From an uncultured Veillonella sp. (GTDB lineage: Bacteria > Bacillota > Negativicutes > Veillonellales > Veillonellaceae), in NCBI GenBank assembly GCA_915066865.1, contig CAJZEE010000059.1, positions 1 through 13,240 on the forward strand: a stretch of 13,240 nucleotides of DNA, read 5' to 3'. How positions within the stretch are numbered: the first letter of the stretch is position 1; each line of letters starts with the position of its first letter. Below the pieces are notes generated by a model. That model did no database searches. It was not told where the DNA came from and saw only the letters and a list, made by a program, of their open reading frames with translations. Position numbers and translations under genes: made by a program. This document shows, one piece after another, positions 1 to 6,173 of this stretch.

Positions 1-31
1 TCTGGAGTTAAGACGTGTGCTCTTCGGATCT
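1..31. other. Sequencing adapter remnant at contig end
   Basis: Bases 2-31 match the 3' part of the Illumina TruSeq read-2 adapter at 28 of 30 positions. The two mismatches are at position 10 (A for C) and position 26 (G for C). The stretch ends with the diagnostic GATCT at 27-31. It is library-preparation sequence left at a contig end, not bacterial DNA, and should be trimmed. The adapter sequence is recalled from general knowledge; the match itself is read directly. Confidence 0.93.
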
Positions 32-40
32 AGAAGGAAT

Positions 41-85
41 TATTATAGGTTCTCCATAACTAAAAACTATGGAGAACCTATAATA
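41..85 (-). terminator. Strong hairpin downstream of menA, probable terminator
   Basis: Bases 41-58 and 68-85 form a perfect 18-bp inverted repeat around a 9-base loop. The hairpin starts 16 bases beyond the menA stop codon, where a terminator would be expected. The flank on the menA transcript side is only moderately U-rich, so classic rho-independent termination is plausible but not textbook. It lies only 9 bases from the adapter remnant, so a fold-back library artefact is not fully excluded. Confidence 0.6.
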
Positions 86-100
86 TAAGTATGTTTATTT

Positions 101-1048
101 TTAAAACAATTTGCCCATAATAAGTCCAATCGCCCACATTAGTTGATAAATCATGGCTGCCCCAGCGGTAGTGCCCATAGCCTTATCTAATTGGAACTCA
201 CCTGTATTGGTAGATAATGTATGAATTGTTTTGAAAGCTAGTGGTGCCGCAAGGAATGCTAATAAGGCGAACCATGTCATATGGCCTATTATAATCCAAG
301 CAATGATCCAAATAAAATTGAAAATATATGAGATACTCATTAAGCTGAGCGCTCTTTCACGACCAAGCACGATTGGCAACGTGTGACGTCCATGGCTTTC
401 ATCATTTCTAATATCTCGGATATTATTCGTCAACATGATGGAACCAACTAACAATGTAGATGGAATTGCAGGAATTAACAGAGCTAAGAATAATTCTCGT
501 GTCCAGGCATAGCCTGTAATGAGTACGATGGCAAAACCCATAGCGATACCAGAGGAAATTTCTCCAAAGGGTGTTCGAGAAATTGGTTTTGGACCGCCAG
601 AGTAAAGGAAACTAATTAGAATACATAAGAAGCCTATAGGGATGTAATACCAAGTTATAGTAGCAGATAAATAAAGACCAATGATAATGGGTACAAACAT
701 GAGTACTTTAATCATCGTTATAATGAGTTCTGGTGTTATAGCGCCACGCGTGATAGAACCAGCATTACCTATCTTTTGACTAGCATCGAGTCCAGATTTA
801 AAGTCTTTATATTCATTCCATAAATTTGCTATAATTTGGGCGGTTACAACTGCTAAGAATATAAGTATCGTATGGAATATAGCTAGCCCTGTGCCCTGAA
901 CGGCACCAAATGCATAATAACTAAAGGCGGCACCTAAAATAGTAGGCCCTAATGCGGCAGCTAATGTGCGAGGCCTGGTGAGGGGAATTAATTCTTGTAT
1001 CATATTAAAAGCACACCGAGTGTGCACTCCTTTCCATTTCTCATACAT
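101..1048 (-). CDS. menA: MenA: 1,4-dihydroxy-2-naphthoate polyprenyltransferase (UbiA family)
   Basis: This integral-membrane prenyltransferase attaches the polyprenyl chain to 1,4-dihydroxy-2-naphthoate, the step that makes demethylmenaquinone. Both UbiA-family Asp-rich motifs are present. The first is N78-E-Y-K-D82 with G86-L-D88, and the second is N209-I-R-D212 to D216. These bind the Mg2+-diphosphate of the prenyl donor. About eight to nine hydrophobic membrane segments fill the rest, and 315 residues is normal for MenA. The first ATG (1048) lacks a good ribosome binding site. A second ATG at 1003 (Met16, MIQELIPLTRPRTL) begins at the usual start of the MenA fold and has an AAAGGAG upstream behind a small hairpin, so the true start is unresolved. 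It is divergent from the secreted-protein pair. A UbiA homologue for another quinone is possible, but the motif context favours MenA. Confidence 0.85.
   Translation of the reverse strand: MYEKWKGVHTRCAFNMIQELIPLTRPRTLAAALGPTILGAAFSYYAFGAVQGTGLAIFHTILIFLAVVTAQIIANLWNEYKDFKSGLDASQKIGNAGSITRGAITPELIITMIKVLMFVPIIIGLYLSATITWYYIPIGFLCILISFLYSGGPKPISRTPFGEISSGIAMGFAIVLITGYAWTRELFLALLIPAIPSTLLVGSIMLTNNIRDIRNDESHGRHTLPIVLGRERALSLMSISYIFNFIWIIAWIIIGHMTWFALLAFLAAPLAFKTIHTLSTNTGEFQLDKAMGTTAGAAMIYQLMWAIGLIMGKLF
1011..1033 (-). promoter_or_regulatory. Possible ribosome binding site plus hairpin before internal menA start
   Basis: On the minus strand AAAGGAG (1033-1027) is followed by a 6-bp hairpin with a 3-base loop (1025-1020 pairing with 1016-1011), then TTTTAAT and ATG at 1003. 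The linear distance from GGAG to ATG is 23 bases. Folding the 15-base hairpin out leaves about 8, an ideal spacing. This could make Met16 the real menA start. It lies inside the longer reading frame. Confidence 0.4.
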
Positions 1049-1103
1049 ATATCATCTTTACATGTCTATTTATGTATTGTATAGCAGAAAGATAAGCTTG
1101 TAA

Positions 1104-1141
1104 ATTATACTATACAGTTATATATGTCGATATAGTATAAT
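1104..1141. promoter_or_regulatory. Symmetric divergent promoter region with paired TATAAT boxes
   Basis: A perfect 10-bp inverted repeat (1105-1114 and 1131-1140, spacer 16) places a TATAAT on each strand: plus 1136-1141 and minus 1109-1104. For menA, TCGACA on the minus strand (1130-1125) could be a -35, although the 15-bp spacing is short. The start site would fall near 1097. No good -35 is seen for the plus strand. The symmetry would suit one regulator binding between two divergent promoters, but this is inference. Confidence 0.35.
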
Positions 1142-1151
1142 AATTTATATA

Positions 1152-1202
1152 TGCAGTATAGATTATCTTTTAAACTCTTAATATATACTGCACAGATTAT
1201 CT
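1152..1202. repeat. Inverted and direct repeats in leader of secreted-protein pair
   Basis: TGCAGTATA at 1152-1160 is the exact inverse of TATACTGCA at 1184-1192. AGATTATCT occurs directly at 1160-1168 and 1194-1202, 34 bp apart. They lie between the candidate plus-strand -10 (1136-1141) and the start codon at 1246. They may be regulator sites or a leader hairpin. The region is very AT-rich, so chance is a real alternative. Confidence 0.35.
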
Positions 1203-1245
1203 AACAATCTATACATAGTGTATTGTTAAAAAGGTGAGGTGTCTT

Positions 1246-2190
1246 ATGAGAACTCTCAATAAAAAGATGATGACATTGGCTTGTGCTACCTGTTTAACTG
1301 TGGGTATGGGGGCAGTGGCATGTGCTGATACGGTTGATTTAGGTTATGGTATGTACGGCAGTACCTCCCCAACTGTGAAAGCTGTAGAAGTTATGCACAT
1401 TTCTACTGATGCAAGATTGCGTAATCAAGAACAAGATAAATTTCTCAAAGTAGCAAATAAATCTGCTGTTGATACTATTAATAATGTTGTGAAAGCACAG
1501 CCTGGTGTAGCTGTTGAACCAGTGAAGGGGGATTTTCTTGATGGTTACTCCTTCTATCAATTGCAAGGTACTGATAAACAAGGTCATCATACAGGTAGTT
1601 TAATTGTTATTAACTATTCTAAAAATGCTATTGATCAAGTTATAGGTATGAATAAAACTATTTTAGAGAAGGGATCAGATGCGGAAAAGGCTGCATTAAA
1701 GCACTCCATCTCTAAACATGTGGAATCTTACTCTAAAGAAACGGCTCAACAACAATTACAAGGCTTAAAAAGCAACACGGTTGAAGGTACTAAGTTATCA
1801 AAAGATTTGAAGATGATAAATGATAAAATACCTGCTCAAATTATGGGCGCTGTTGATAAAATGCTTGCTACAGATAAGAAAACATCTACAAAGGATAAAC
1901 AAGAGTTCATTTCCTATGTAGAGTTTATGACGAAACAATTGCGTGTCGATGCAACTCATGTAGCGTATAAACCTGTTCAAACGCGCTATGGTACGGCTGT
2001 GACTGGTGATTTGCGAGGCGGTCTTAGCTATGATGGCTTTAGAAACACTTACTCCTTAATTGGATATGCTGTTCCTACAGATAAGGGTGTATCTTTACAG
2101 CTTTTAATGTCTGACGACTCTAGTCATGATTATTGGACTAATGAATTGAATCATATGTATCAAACACAATCTCTCAAGGGAGGTAAATAA
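1246..2190 (+). CDS. Secreted protein of unknown function (first of tandem paralogous pair)
   Basis: I do not recognise a named family. The 314-residue protein begins with a type I signal peptide: basic MRTLNKK, a hydrophobic core, and probable cleavage after A25-C26-A27. The mature part is Lys/Gln-rich and hydrophilic with no membrane segment, so it is probably periplasmic or surface-exposed. The ATG at 1246 is chosen because AAGGTGAGG (1231-1239) is spaced correctly before it; an in-frame GTG at 1234 lies inside that site. FYQLQGTDKQG (103-113), INDKIP (191-196) and a C-terminal stretch ending in DYW correspond to YQLQGADKTG, INKQIP and DYF in the next gene, so the two are distant paralogues. 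The downstream ATG follows one base after the stop codon, indicating an operon. A surface lipoprotein is less likely because the lipobox is poor. Confidence 0.8.
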   Translation: MRTLNKKMMTLACATCLTVGMGAVACADTVDLGYGMYGSTSPTVKAVEVMHISTDARLRNQEQDKFLKVANKSAVDTINNVVKAQPGVAVEPVKGDFLDGYSFYQLQGTDKQGHHTGSLIVINYSKNAIDQVIGMNKTILEKGSDAEKAALKHSISKHVESYSKETAQQQLQGLKSNTVEGTKLSKDLKMINDKIPAQIMGAVDKMLATDKKTSTKDKQEFISYVEFMTKQLRVDATHVAYKPVQTRYGTAVTGDLRGGLSYDGFRNTYSLIGYAVPTDKGVSLQLLMSDDSSHDYWTNELNHMYQTQSLKGGK

Positions 2191-2191
2191 T

Positions 2192-2971
2192 ATGAAATCT
2201 TTGAAAGTATTGGCTTGCACTGCATGCTTATTAGGAACTGTATCAAGTATTAGTTTTGCCAAGGATGTACAAACTATTGGGGGCTCTATGGTAGTACCTA
2301 ATAATGTAAATATTGTTTCTGCGTCTAAAACAAATACTCGTGATTTTGTAGAGAAACAAATGCAACAGAATCCCTCAAAATCTACGATGACCAATATGAT
2401 GGCTAAAGAATTTTTCCAAAATTTTGGTACTAATTTTGATGTATACCAATTACAAGGGGCAGATAAAACTGGTCAAAAAGATGCATTCGTAGTAGCTGTA
2501 GATGTTAAACAAATAGCGCAACAAGTGGCTAAAGAAAAGGCTAATGACCCTATGTTTATAGCTGCTATGACCGCTTTTGATAAAGGTCAAATTGATCCTG
2601 TAACAGAGCAACTTTTATTAGGAACAATAAATAAACAGATTCCTACTAGCACAACGGTAGTTCCTTTGAATGGACCTATTAATGTGTCTAGTCGTGATCC
2701 CCAAAAAGCAACGATTATGCCTAAGACACTTAGAACTCTAACCGTAGAAAATGCAGAACAAGTACATCCGGTGGCTGGCACAAAATATCAAACGTATGCT
2801 GCAAGCTCTCGCTTGTTATATGCAGATGGAAATGTACAAACTCCACTCTATGCAAATGCTGCATTTGTGTTGAAGCCAGGAAAACCGGTGTTGTATGTAG
2901 GTATAACAACTGATGTACAACGTGATTATTTCAAACCAATATTTGATAATGCATTTAAATCAATTAAATAA
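2192..2971 (+). CDS. Secreted protein of unknown function (second of tandem paralogous pair)
   Basis: This 259-residue exported protein is of unrecognised family. The signal peptide spans about residues 1-23 (MKSLKVLACTACLLG, cleavage after S-F-A). The mature protein has no membrane segment. YQLQGADKTG at 85-94, INKQIP at 146-151 and the C-terminal region (about 197-259, with DYF at 245-247) can be aligned by eye to the preceding gene. It is shorter mainly in the central Lys/Gln-rich part. Its ribosome binding site AAGGGAGGT (2176-2184) lies inside the last codons of the upstream gene and the start codon is one base after that stop, so translation is probably coupled. No clear rho-independent terminator follows it. 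The two proteins may work together or be expressed under the same envelope condition; their role cannot be read from sequence. Confidence 0.8.
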   Translation: MKSLKVLACTACLLGTVSSISFAKDVQTIGGSMVVPNNVNIVSASKTNTRDFVEKQMQQNPSKSTMTNMMAKEFFQNFGTNFDVYQLQGADKTGQKDAFVVAVDVKQIAQQVAKEKANDPMFIAAMTAFDKGQIDPVTEQLLLGTINKQIPTSTTVVPLNGPINVSSRDPQKATIMPKTLRTLTVENAEQVHPVAGTKYQTYAASSRLLYADGNVQTPLYANAAFVLKPGKPVLYVGITTDVQRDYFKPIFDNAFKSIK

Positions 2972-3103
2972 TTGGTTATATACGTATTTTTATGTAATAT
3001 GTGATATATTGAGGTAAGTCATATATATCGAGGCAATAAAATGAGTTTTGCGCCTTAAACATAGTCATATTAATTTATATTTATTTATAAAAGGAGAATT
3101 ATC

Positions 3104-3475
3104 ATGAAAACAATTTTCACAGAAAAAGCACCAGCAGCAGTAGGTCCTTACTCTCAAGCTAAAGTAGTAGGCGGTTTGTTATTTGCTTCTGGTCAAATTC
3201 CACTCAATCCTGCAACTGGTTCTATTGTTGATGGTGGCATCGTAGAGCAAACTGAACAAGTATGTAAAAACATTGATGCTGTATTGGCTGAAGCAGGTTC
3301 AGACTTCTCCGAAGTTATTAAAACAACTTGTTTCTTGGCTGATATCGCTGACTTCAAAGCATTCAACGAAGTGTATGCTAAATATTTCACTTCTAAACCA
3401 GCTCGTTCTTGCGTAGCCGTAAAAGACCTTCCATTAGGTGCTTTGGTGGAAGTGGAAATTATTGCGGAAGTATAA
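3104..3475 (+). CDS. ridA: RidA: 2-iminobutanoate/2-iminopropanoate deaminase
   Basis: RidA (YjgF/YER057c/UK114 family) hydrolyses reactive enamine/imine intermediates such as 2-aminoacrylate to keto acids and ammonia, which protects PLP enzymes from damage. The 123-residue length is typical. The N-terminal GPYSQA (14-19), ASGQIP (28-33) and C-terminal P99-A-R-S-C-V with VEVEIIA carry the family signature. R101 and E116 occupy the places of the catalytic-site Arg105 and Glu120 of E. coli RidA. A strong AAAGGAGAA ribosome binding site precedes the ATG. The stop codon is one base from the start of the cysteine desulfidase gene. That enzyme generates aminoacrylate, so RidA's likely job here is to clear its product. 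Confidence 0.93.
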   Translation: MKTIFTEKAPAAVGPYSQAKVVGGLLFASGQIPLNPATGSIVDGGIVEQTEQVCKNIDAVLAEAGSDFSEVIKTTCFLADIADFKAFNEVYAKYFTSKPARSCVAVKDLPLGALVEVEIIAEV

Positions 3476-3476
3476 G

Positions 3477-4724
3477 ATGAATTATATTTCTTTGTTACAG
3501 TCAGAGATGCGTCCTGCCTTCGGTTGTACTGAGCCAATTGCATTGGCTTATGCGGCTGCGAAGGCAGTCTCTGTTTTAGATGAATTTCCTAACCGTATTC
3601 ACGCAAGATGCAGCGCGAATATTATTAAAAATGTAAAATCTGTAGTCATTCCAAATTCTGGGGGACGAAAAGGACTAACGGCGGCTGCTACACTGGGTGC
3701 TATTGTAGGTCATCCAGAGCGTGAACTAGAGGTATTAGAATCTGCTACAGACGAAGATCGCAAATGGCTTGGCACATTGCTTGATGCCAACTTCTGTACC
3801 GTTTCACTCGCTGAAGGTGTAGATAATCTATATATAGAAATCACTGCAGAAACAGATGAACATACAGCGGTTGTTCGCATTGAAAATGACCATACGAATG
3901 TAACATATGTATCAGTAGATGGCGAGATTGTCTCTGAATCAGTCAATGAAATCAAGAAAGCGGCTAAAACAGAATATGCCATGACTTTCGATAGCATTTA
4001 TAAATTTGCCTTAACCGGTGATATTTCTGGTATCCTTCCCCAAATAAAACAACAAGTTGAGTATAATACTGCTATATCTAAGGAAGGTCTGTCAAATGAT
4101 TACGGTGCTAACATTGGTCAATTATTATTATTGGACGATGAAAATCCATCTCTTGAAACAAAATGCAAGGCTCGTGCCGCGGCCGGCTCTGATGCGCGTA
4201 TGAGTGGATGTCCATTGCCTGTAGTTATTTGCTCTGGCTCTGGTAACCAAGGCTTAACGGTATCTGTACCAATCATTACGACTGCCGAGGAACTTGGTAA
4301 AAGCGATAATGAATTGTATCGAGCGCTTGTCTTTGCGAACTTGTTAACGCTTTACGTTAAATCTGGTATTGGTAAATTGTCTGCATACTGTGGCGTTGTA
4401 TCTGCTGGTGTGGTAAGTGTAGCAGGCATAGCTTTCTTGAAAGGTGATAGCAAAGATATAATCGAGAACACTCTTGTAAATGGGCTTGCAAGTTTATCGG
4501 GTATCGTATGCGATGGTGCAAAACCATCCTGTGCAGGTAAAATTGCGATTTCTCTTGATGGTGCTTTTATGGGATATAAGCAAGCTCGCCTTAATAAAAA
4601 CTACCAAAAAGGCGATGGCCTTGTAGCATACTCCGTTGATGAAACCATCCGCAGTATTGGTGCTGTGGCACAAGGTATGAAAGAAACGGACGTAGTTATA
4701 TTGAATGAAATGCTAAAACACTAA
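3477..4724 (+). CDS. cyuA: CyuA-like L-cysteine desulfidase (UPF0597/YhaM family, [4Fe-4S])
   Basis: The predicted enzyme converts L-cysteine to pyruvate, ammonia and sulfide without PLP, using an iron-sulfur cluster. The N-terminus RPAFGCTEPIALAYAAAKA with C17 is diagnostic of the family. C305, C345 and C352 (the last two in C-D-G-A-K-P-S-C) have the 40- and 7-residue spacing that I recall for cluster ligands in the characterised archaeal desulfidase, with C17 as the proposed catalytic Cys. The 415-residue length fits. The ATG at 3477 is chosen, one base after the ridA stop; an in-frame TTG at 3438 would overlap ridA and adds a non-homologous Trp/Lys-rich stretch. Translation is probably coupled to ridA, since the ribosome binding site is weak. 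A serine deaminase activity is an alternative, because family members are often annotated as serine dehydratase alpha-like. Confidence 0.85.
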   Translation: MNYISLLQSEMRPAFGCTEPIALAYAAAKAVSVLDEFPNRIHARCSANIIKNVKSVVIPNSGGRKGLTAAATLGAIVGHPERELEVLESATDEDRKWLGTLLDANFCTVSLAEGVDNLYIEITAETDEHTAVVRIENDHTNVTYVSVDGEIVSESVNEIKKAAKTEYAMTFDSIYKFALTGDISGILPQIKQQVEYNTAISKEGLSNDYGANIGQLLLLDDENPSLETKCKARAAAGSDARMSGCPLPVVICSGSGNQGLTVSVPIITTAEELGKSDNELYRALVFANLLTLYVKSGIGKLSAYCGVVSAGVVSVAGIAFLKGDSKDIIENTLVNGLASLSGIVCDGAKPSCAGKIAISLDGAFMGYKQARLNKNYQKGDGLVAYSVDETIRSIGAVAQGMKETDVVILNEMLKH

Positions 4725-4752
4725 ACTGTATGTGATGTGTTTAGTTGAATAT

Positions 4753-4834
4753 AAAAAGAACCTTTCGTTGGTTTCTATACTTTCAAAAATTGTGTCCAAT
4801 TTTTGGGGTGCAATTCACGCGAAGGGTTCTTTTT
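4753..4834. terminator. Nested bidirectional terminator between cyuA and MFS gene
   Basis: An outer 15-bp stem (4753-4767 with 4820-4834, one G-U pair) encloses a second perfect 9-bp hairpin with a 4-base loop (4784-4792 with 4797-4805). On the plus strand the stem ends in a T run. On the minus strand the complementary A run of the left arm gives a U tract as well. It lies between two convergent genes and starts 3 bases after the MFS stop, so it can serve both. Confidence 0.8.
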
Positions 4835-4837
4835 TGT

Positions 4838-6025
4838 TTATTGTAATTTTTTAGGATCTTTAAGTATCAATGAAGCCCCAAGACCCACTACTAGGAATGG
4901 TACAAGTGTCATCATAGCGGCAGGTAAAGTATAGGTATCCGCAAGGTTACCTACTACAGGTGCGATGATACCACCAATAGTTTGGCTCACGCCGAGGGTA
5001 ATACCAGAGGCAAAGCCGATGCTTTTAGCTAGATATGTTTGACCTAGTACAATGACTGGGCTATAACTGATGGCTTTCGCAGCGCCAATCATGAGTAGTA
5101 GCAGATAGGCTACAGGCATCATGATGACAGGGGAGAAGGTTGGCACTTCCGTTAATAGGAACATAGCTGGCAACCAAATTAATAGGGATAGTCTAATGAT
5201 TTTGATAGGACCATATTTATCGCCTAATAGACCGCCGATATATGTCATGAAGATACCGATGCTAAAGAATACGGTTAATGCAAAGCTACCTTGTTCTGGG
5301 CTAGTGCCGAGTTCACGAGTCCAGAAGATAGGAATAAATGCATTGATAACACGGAAGTTTACCGATTGGCTTAGGATGATAACGAACAAGATACCAAAGT
5401 ATTTCCAGTAATTTTTGAGTGGTTTGTCTACAAGTGTAGGGTTTTCTGTAGCTACCGCTTGGTCGATAGTGCGTGCATGAGCTACTATGCGAGGCATGAG
5501 GATGAATAAAATCGTTGATATGATAAGACCTACCACGGTGAAAGCCGCCAATCCATGCGGACCTACTGTATAGGCAATAGAGCCAGCAAAGAGTGGGCCG
5601 ATGGCAAAACCAGAGCTACCGCCGATAGCAAAGGTGCCCATGGCTTTTCCTTTTTTGCCGCCACCGAGGCGGTTCATGATCTTTGCCCCTTCAGGGTGGA
5701 AGATAGAAGACCCCACACCGGCTAAGGTGGCACAAACAAGTAAGCTTTCATAGGAAGTGACAAAACCCATAACACCTGTGCTACAAGCAGAGAGTAAAAC
5801 ACCTAAGGCGATGAGTCGAGGCTGATTGATTTTGTCAGAAAGATATCCTAATAATGGTTGTAATAATGAAGATAATGCTGTATTGGCTAAGATAAGAAAG
5901 CCCGCTTGTTCTAAGCTGAGTCCATAGGTATAGATGAACAGTGGTAAGAGGGCAGGCAATACACTTTGACAGGAGTCGTTAATCATATGACTCACCGTGA
6001 TGAGATAAGGGTAATATTTTTTCAT
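4838..6025 (-). CDS. MFS transporter, fosmidomycin-resistance (Fsr)-like
   Basis: This 395-residue polytopic inner-membrane protein should have 12 membrane segments. The MFS motif A is present after segment 2 (G60-Y-L-S-D-K-I-N-Q-P-R), with a second copy (GGLLGDKYGP) in the C-terminal half. A hydrophilic cytoplasmic loop near residues 180-205 separates the halves. The SSIFHPEGAK segment at 106-115 resembles the corresponding F-H-P-x-G motif of Fsr-type drug/H+ antiporters, so efflux of a small molecule is the best guess; the substrate is unknown. The ATG at 6025 has a GAAGGGA upstream. The gene lies downstream of tadA and tRNA-Ser on the same strand, but a strong terminator ends only about 20 bases before its start codon, so its promoter is unclear. 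Confidence 0.85.
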   Translation of the reverse strand: MKKYYPYLITVSHMINDSCQSVLPALLPLFIYTYGLSLEQAGFLILANTALSSLLQPLLGYLSDKINQPRLIALGVLLSACSTGVMGFVTSYESLLVCATLAGVGSSIFHPEGAKIMNRLGGGKKGKAMGTFAIGGSSGFAIGPLFAGSIAYTVGPHGLAAFTVVGLIISTILFILMPRIVAHARTIDQAVATENPTLVDKPLKNYWKYFGILFVIILSQSVNFRVINAFIPIFWTRELGTSPEQGSFALTVFFSIGIFMTYIGGLLGDKYGPIKIIRLSLLIWLPAMFLLTEVPTFSPVIMMPVAYLLLLMIGAAKAISYSPVIVLGQTYLAKSIGFASGITLGVSQTIGGIIAPVVGNLADTYTLPAAMMTLVPFLVVGLGASLILKDPKKLQ

Positions 6026-6042
6026 AGTAGAGGTCCCTTCGC

Positions 6043-6071
6043 AAAAAAGCGCTAACCACAGTTAGCGCTTT
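6043..6071 (-). terminator. Rho-independent terminator after tRNA-Ser
   Basis: On the minus strand AAAGCGCTAAC and GTTAGCGCTTT (6071-6061 and 6056-6046) make a perfect 11-bp GC-rich stem with a 4-base loop, followed directly by a run of six T. It sits 11 bases beyond the tRNA CCA end and about 20 bases before the MFS start codon. Confidence 0.88.
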
Positions 6072-6082
6072 ATATGTTGTAG

Positions 6083-6173
6083 TGGCAGAGGAGGAGGGAT
6101 TTGAACCCCCGCGCCGGTTGCCCGACCTACCGCATTTCGAGTGCGGACCCTTCAGCCTCTTGGGTACTCCTCC
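6083..6173 (-). tRNA. tRNA-Ser (anticodon CGA)
   Basis: A 91-base class II tRNA is readable by hand on the minus strand. The acceptor GGAGGAG pairs with CTCCTCT (terminal G-U), followed by discriminator G and encoded CCA. The D arm is CCC/GGG around AAGAGGCTGAA. The anticodon stem CCGCA/TGCGG encloses CTCGAAA, giving anticodon CGA, which reads UCG serine codons. A long variable arm closes on GTCGG-GCAA-CCGGC. The T arm carries TTCAAAT. The 5' 47 bases overlap the end of the tadA reading frame on the same strand, and a terminator follows the 3' end. Confidence 0.95.

Noticed and set aside
1234..1245. GTG at 1234 as start of the first secreted protein
   Set aside because: It lies within the ribosome binding site that is correctly placed for the ATG at 1246, and it would add four residues to a standard signal peptide.
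3438..3476. Longer start for the cysteine desulfidase at TTG 3438
   Set aside because: It overlaps the ridA coding end and gives a Trp/Lys-rich stretch unlike the family. The ATG at 3477 begins right before the conserved N-terminus.
3193..3543. Minus-strand 116-codon frame opposite ridA
   Set aside because: ridA is a certain gene in the other strand. The antisense frame has no ribosome binding site or family features.
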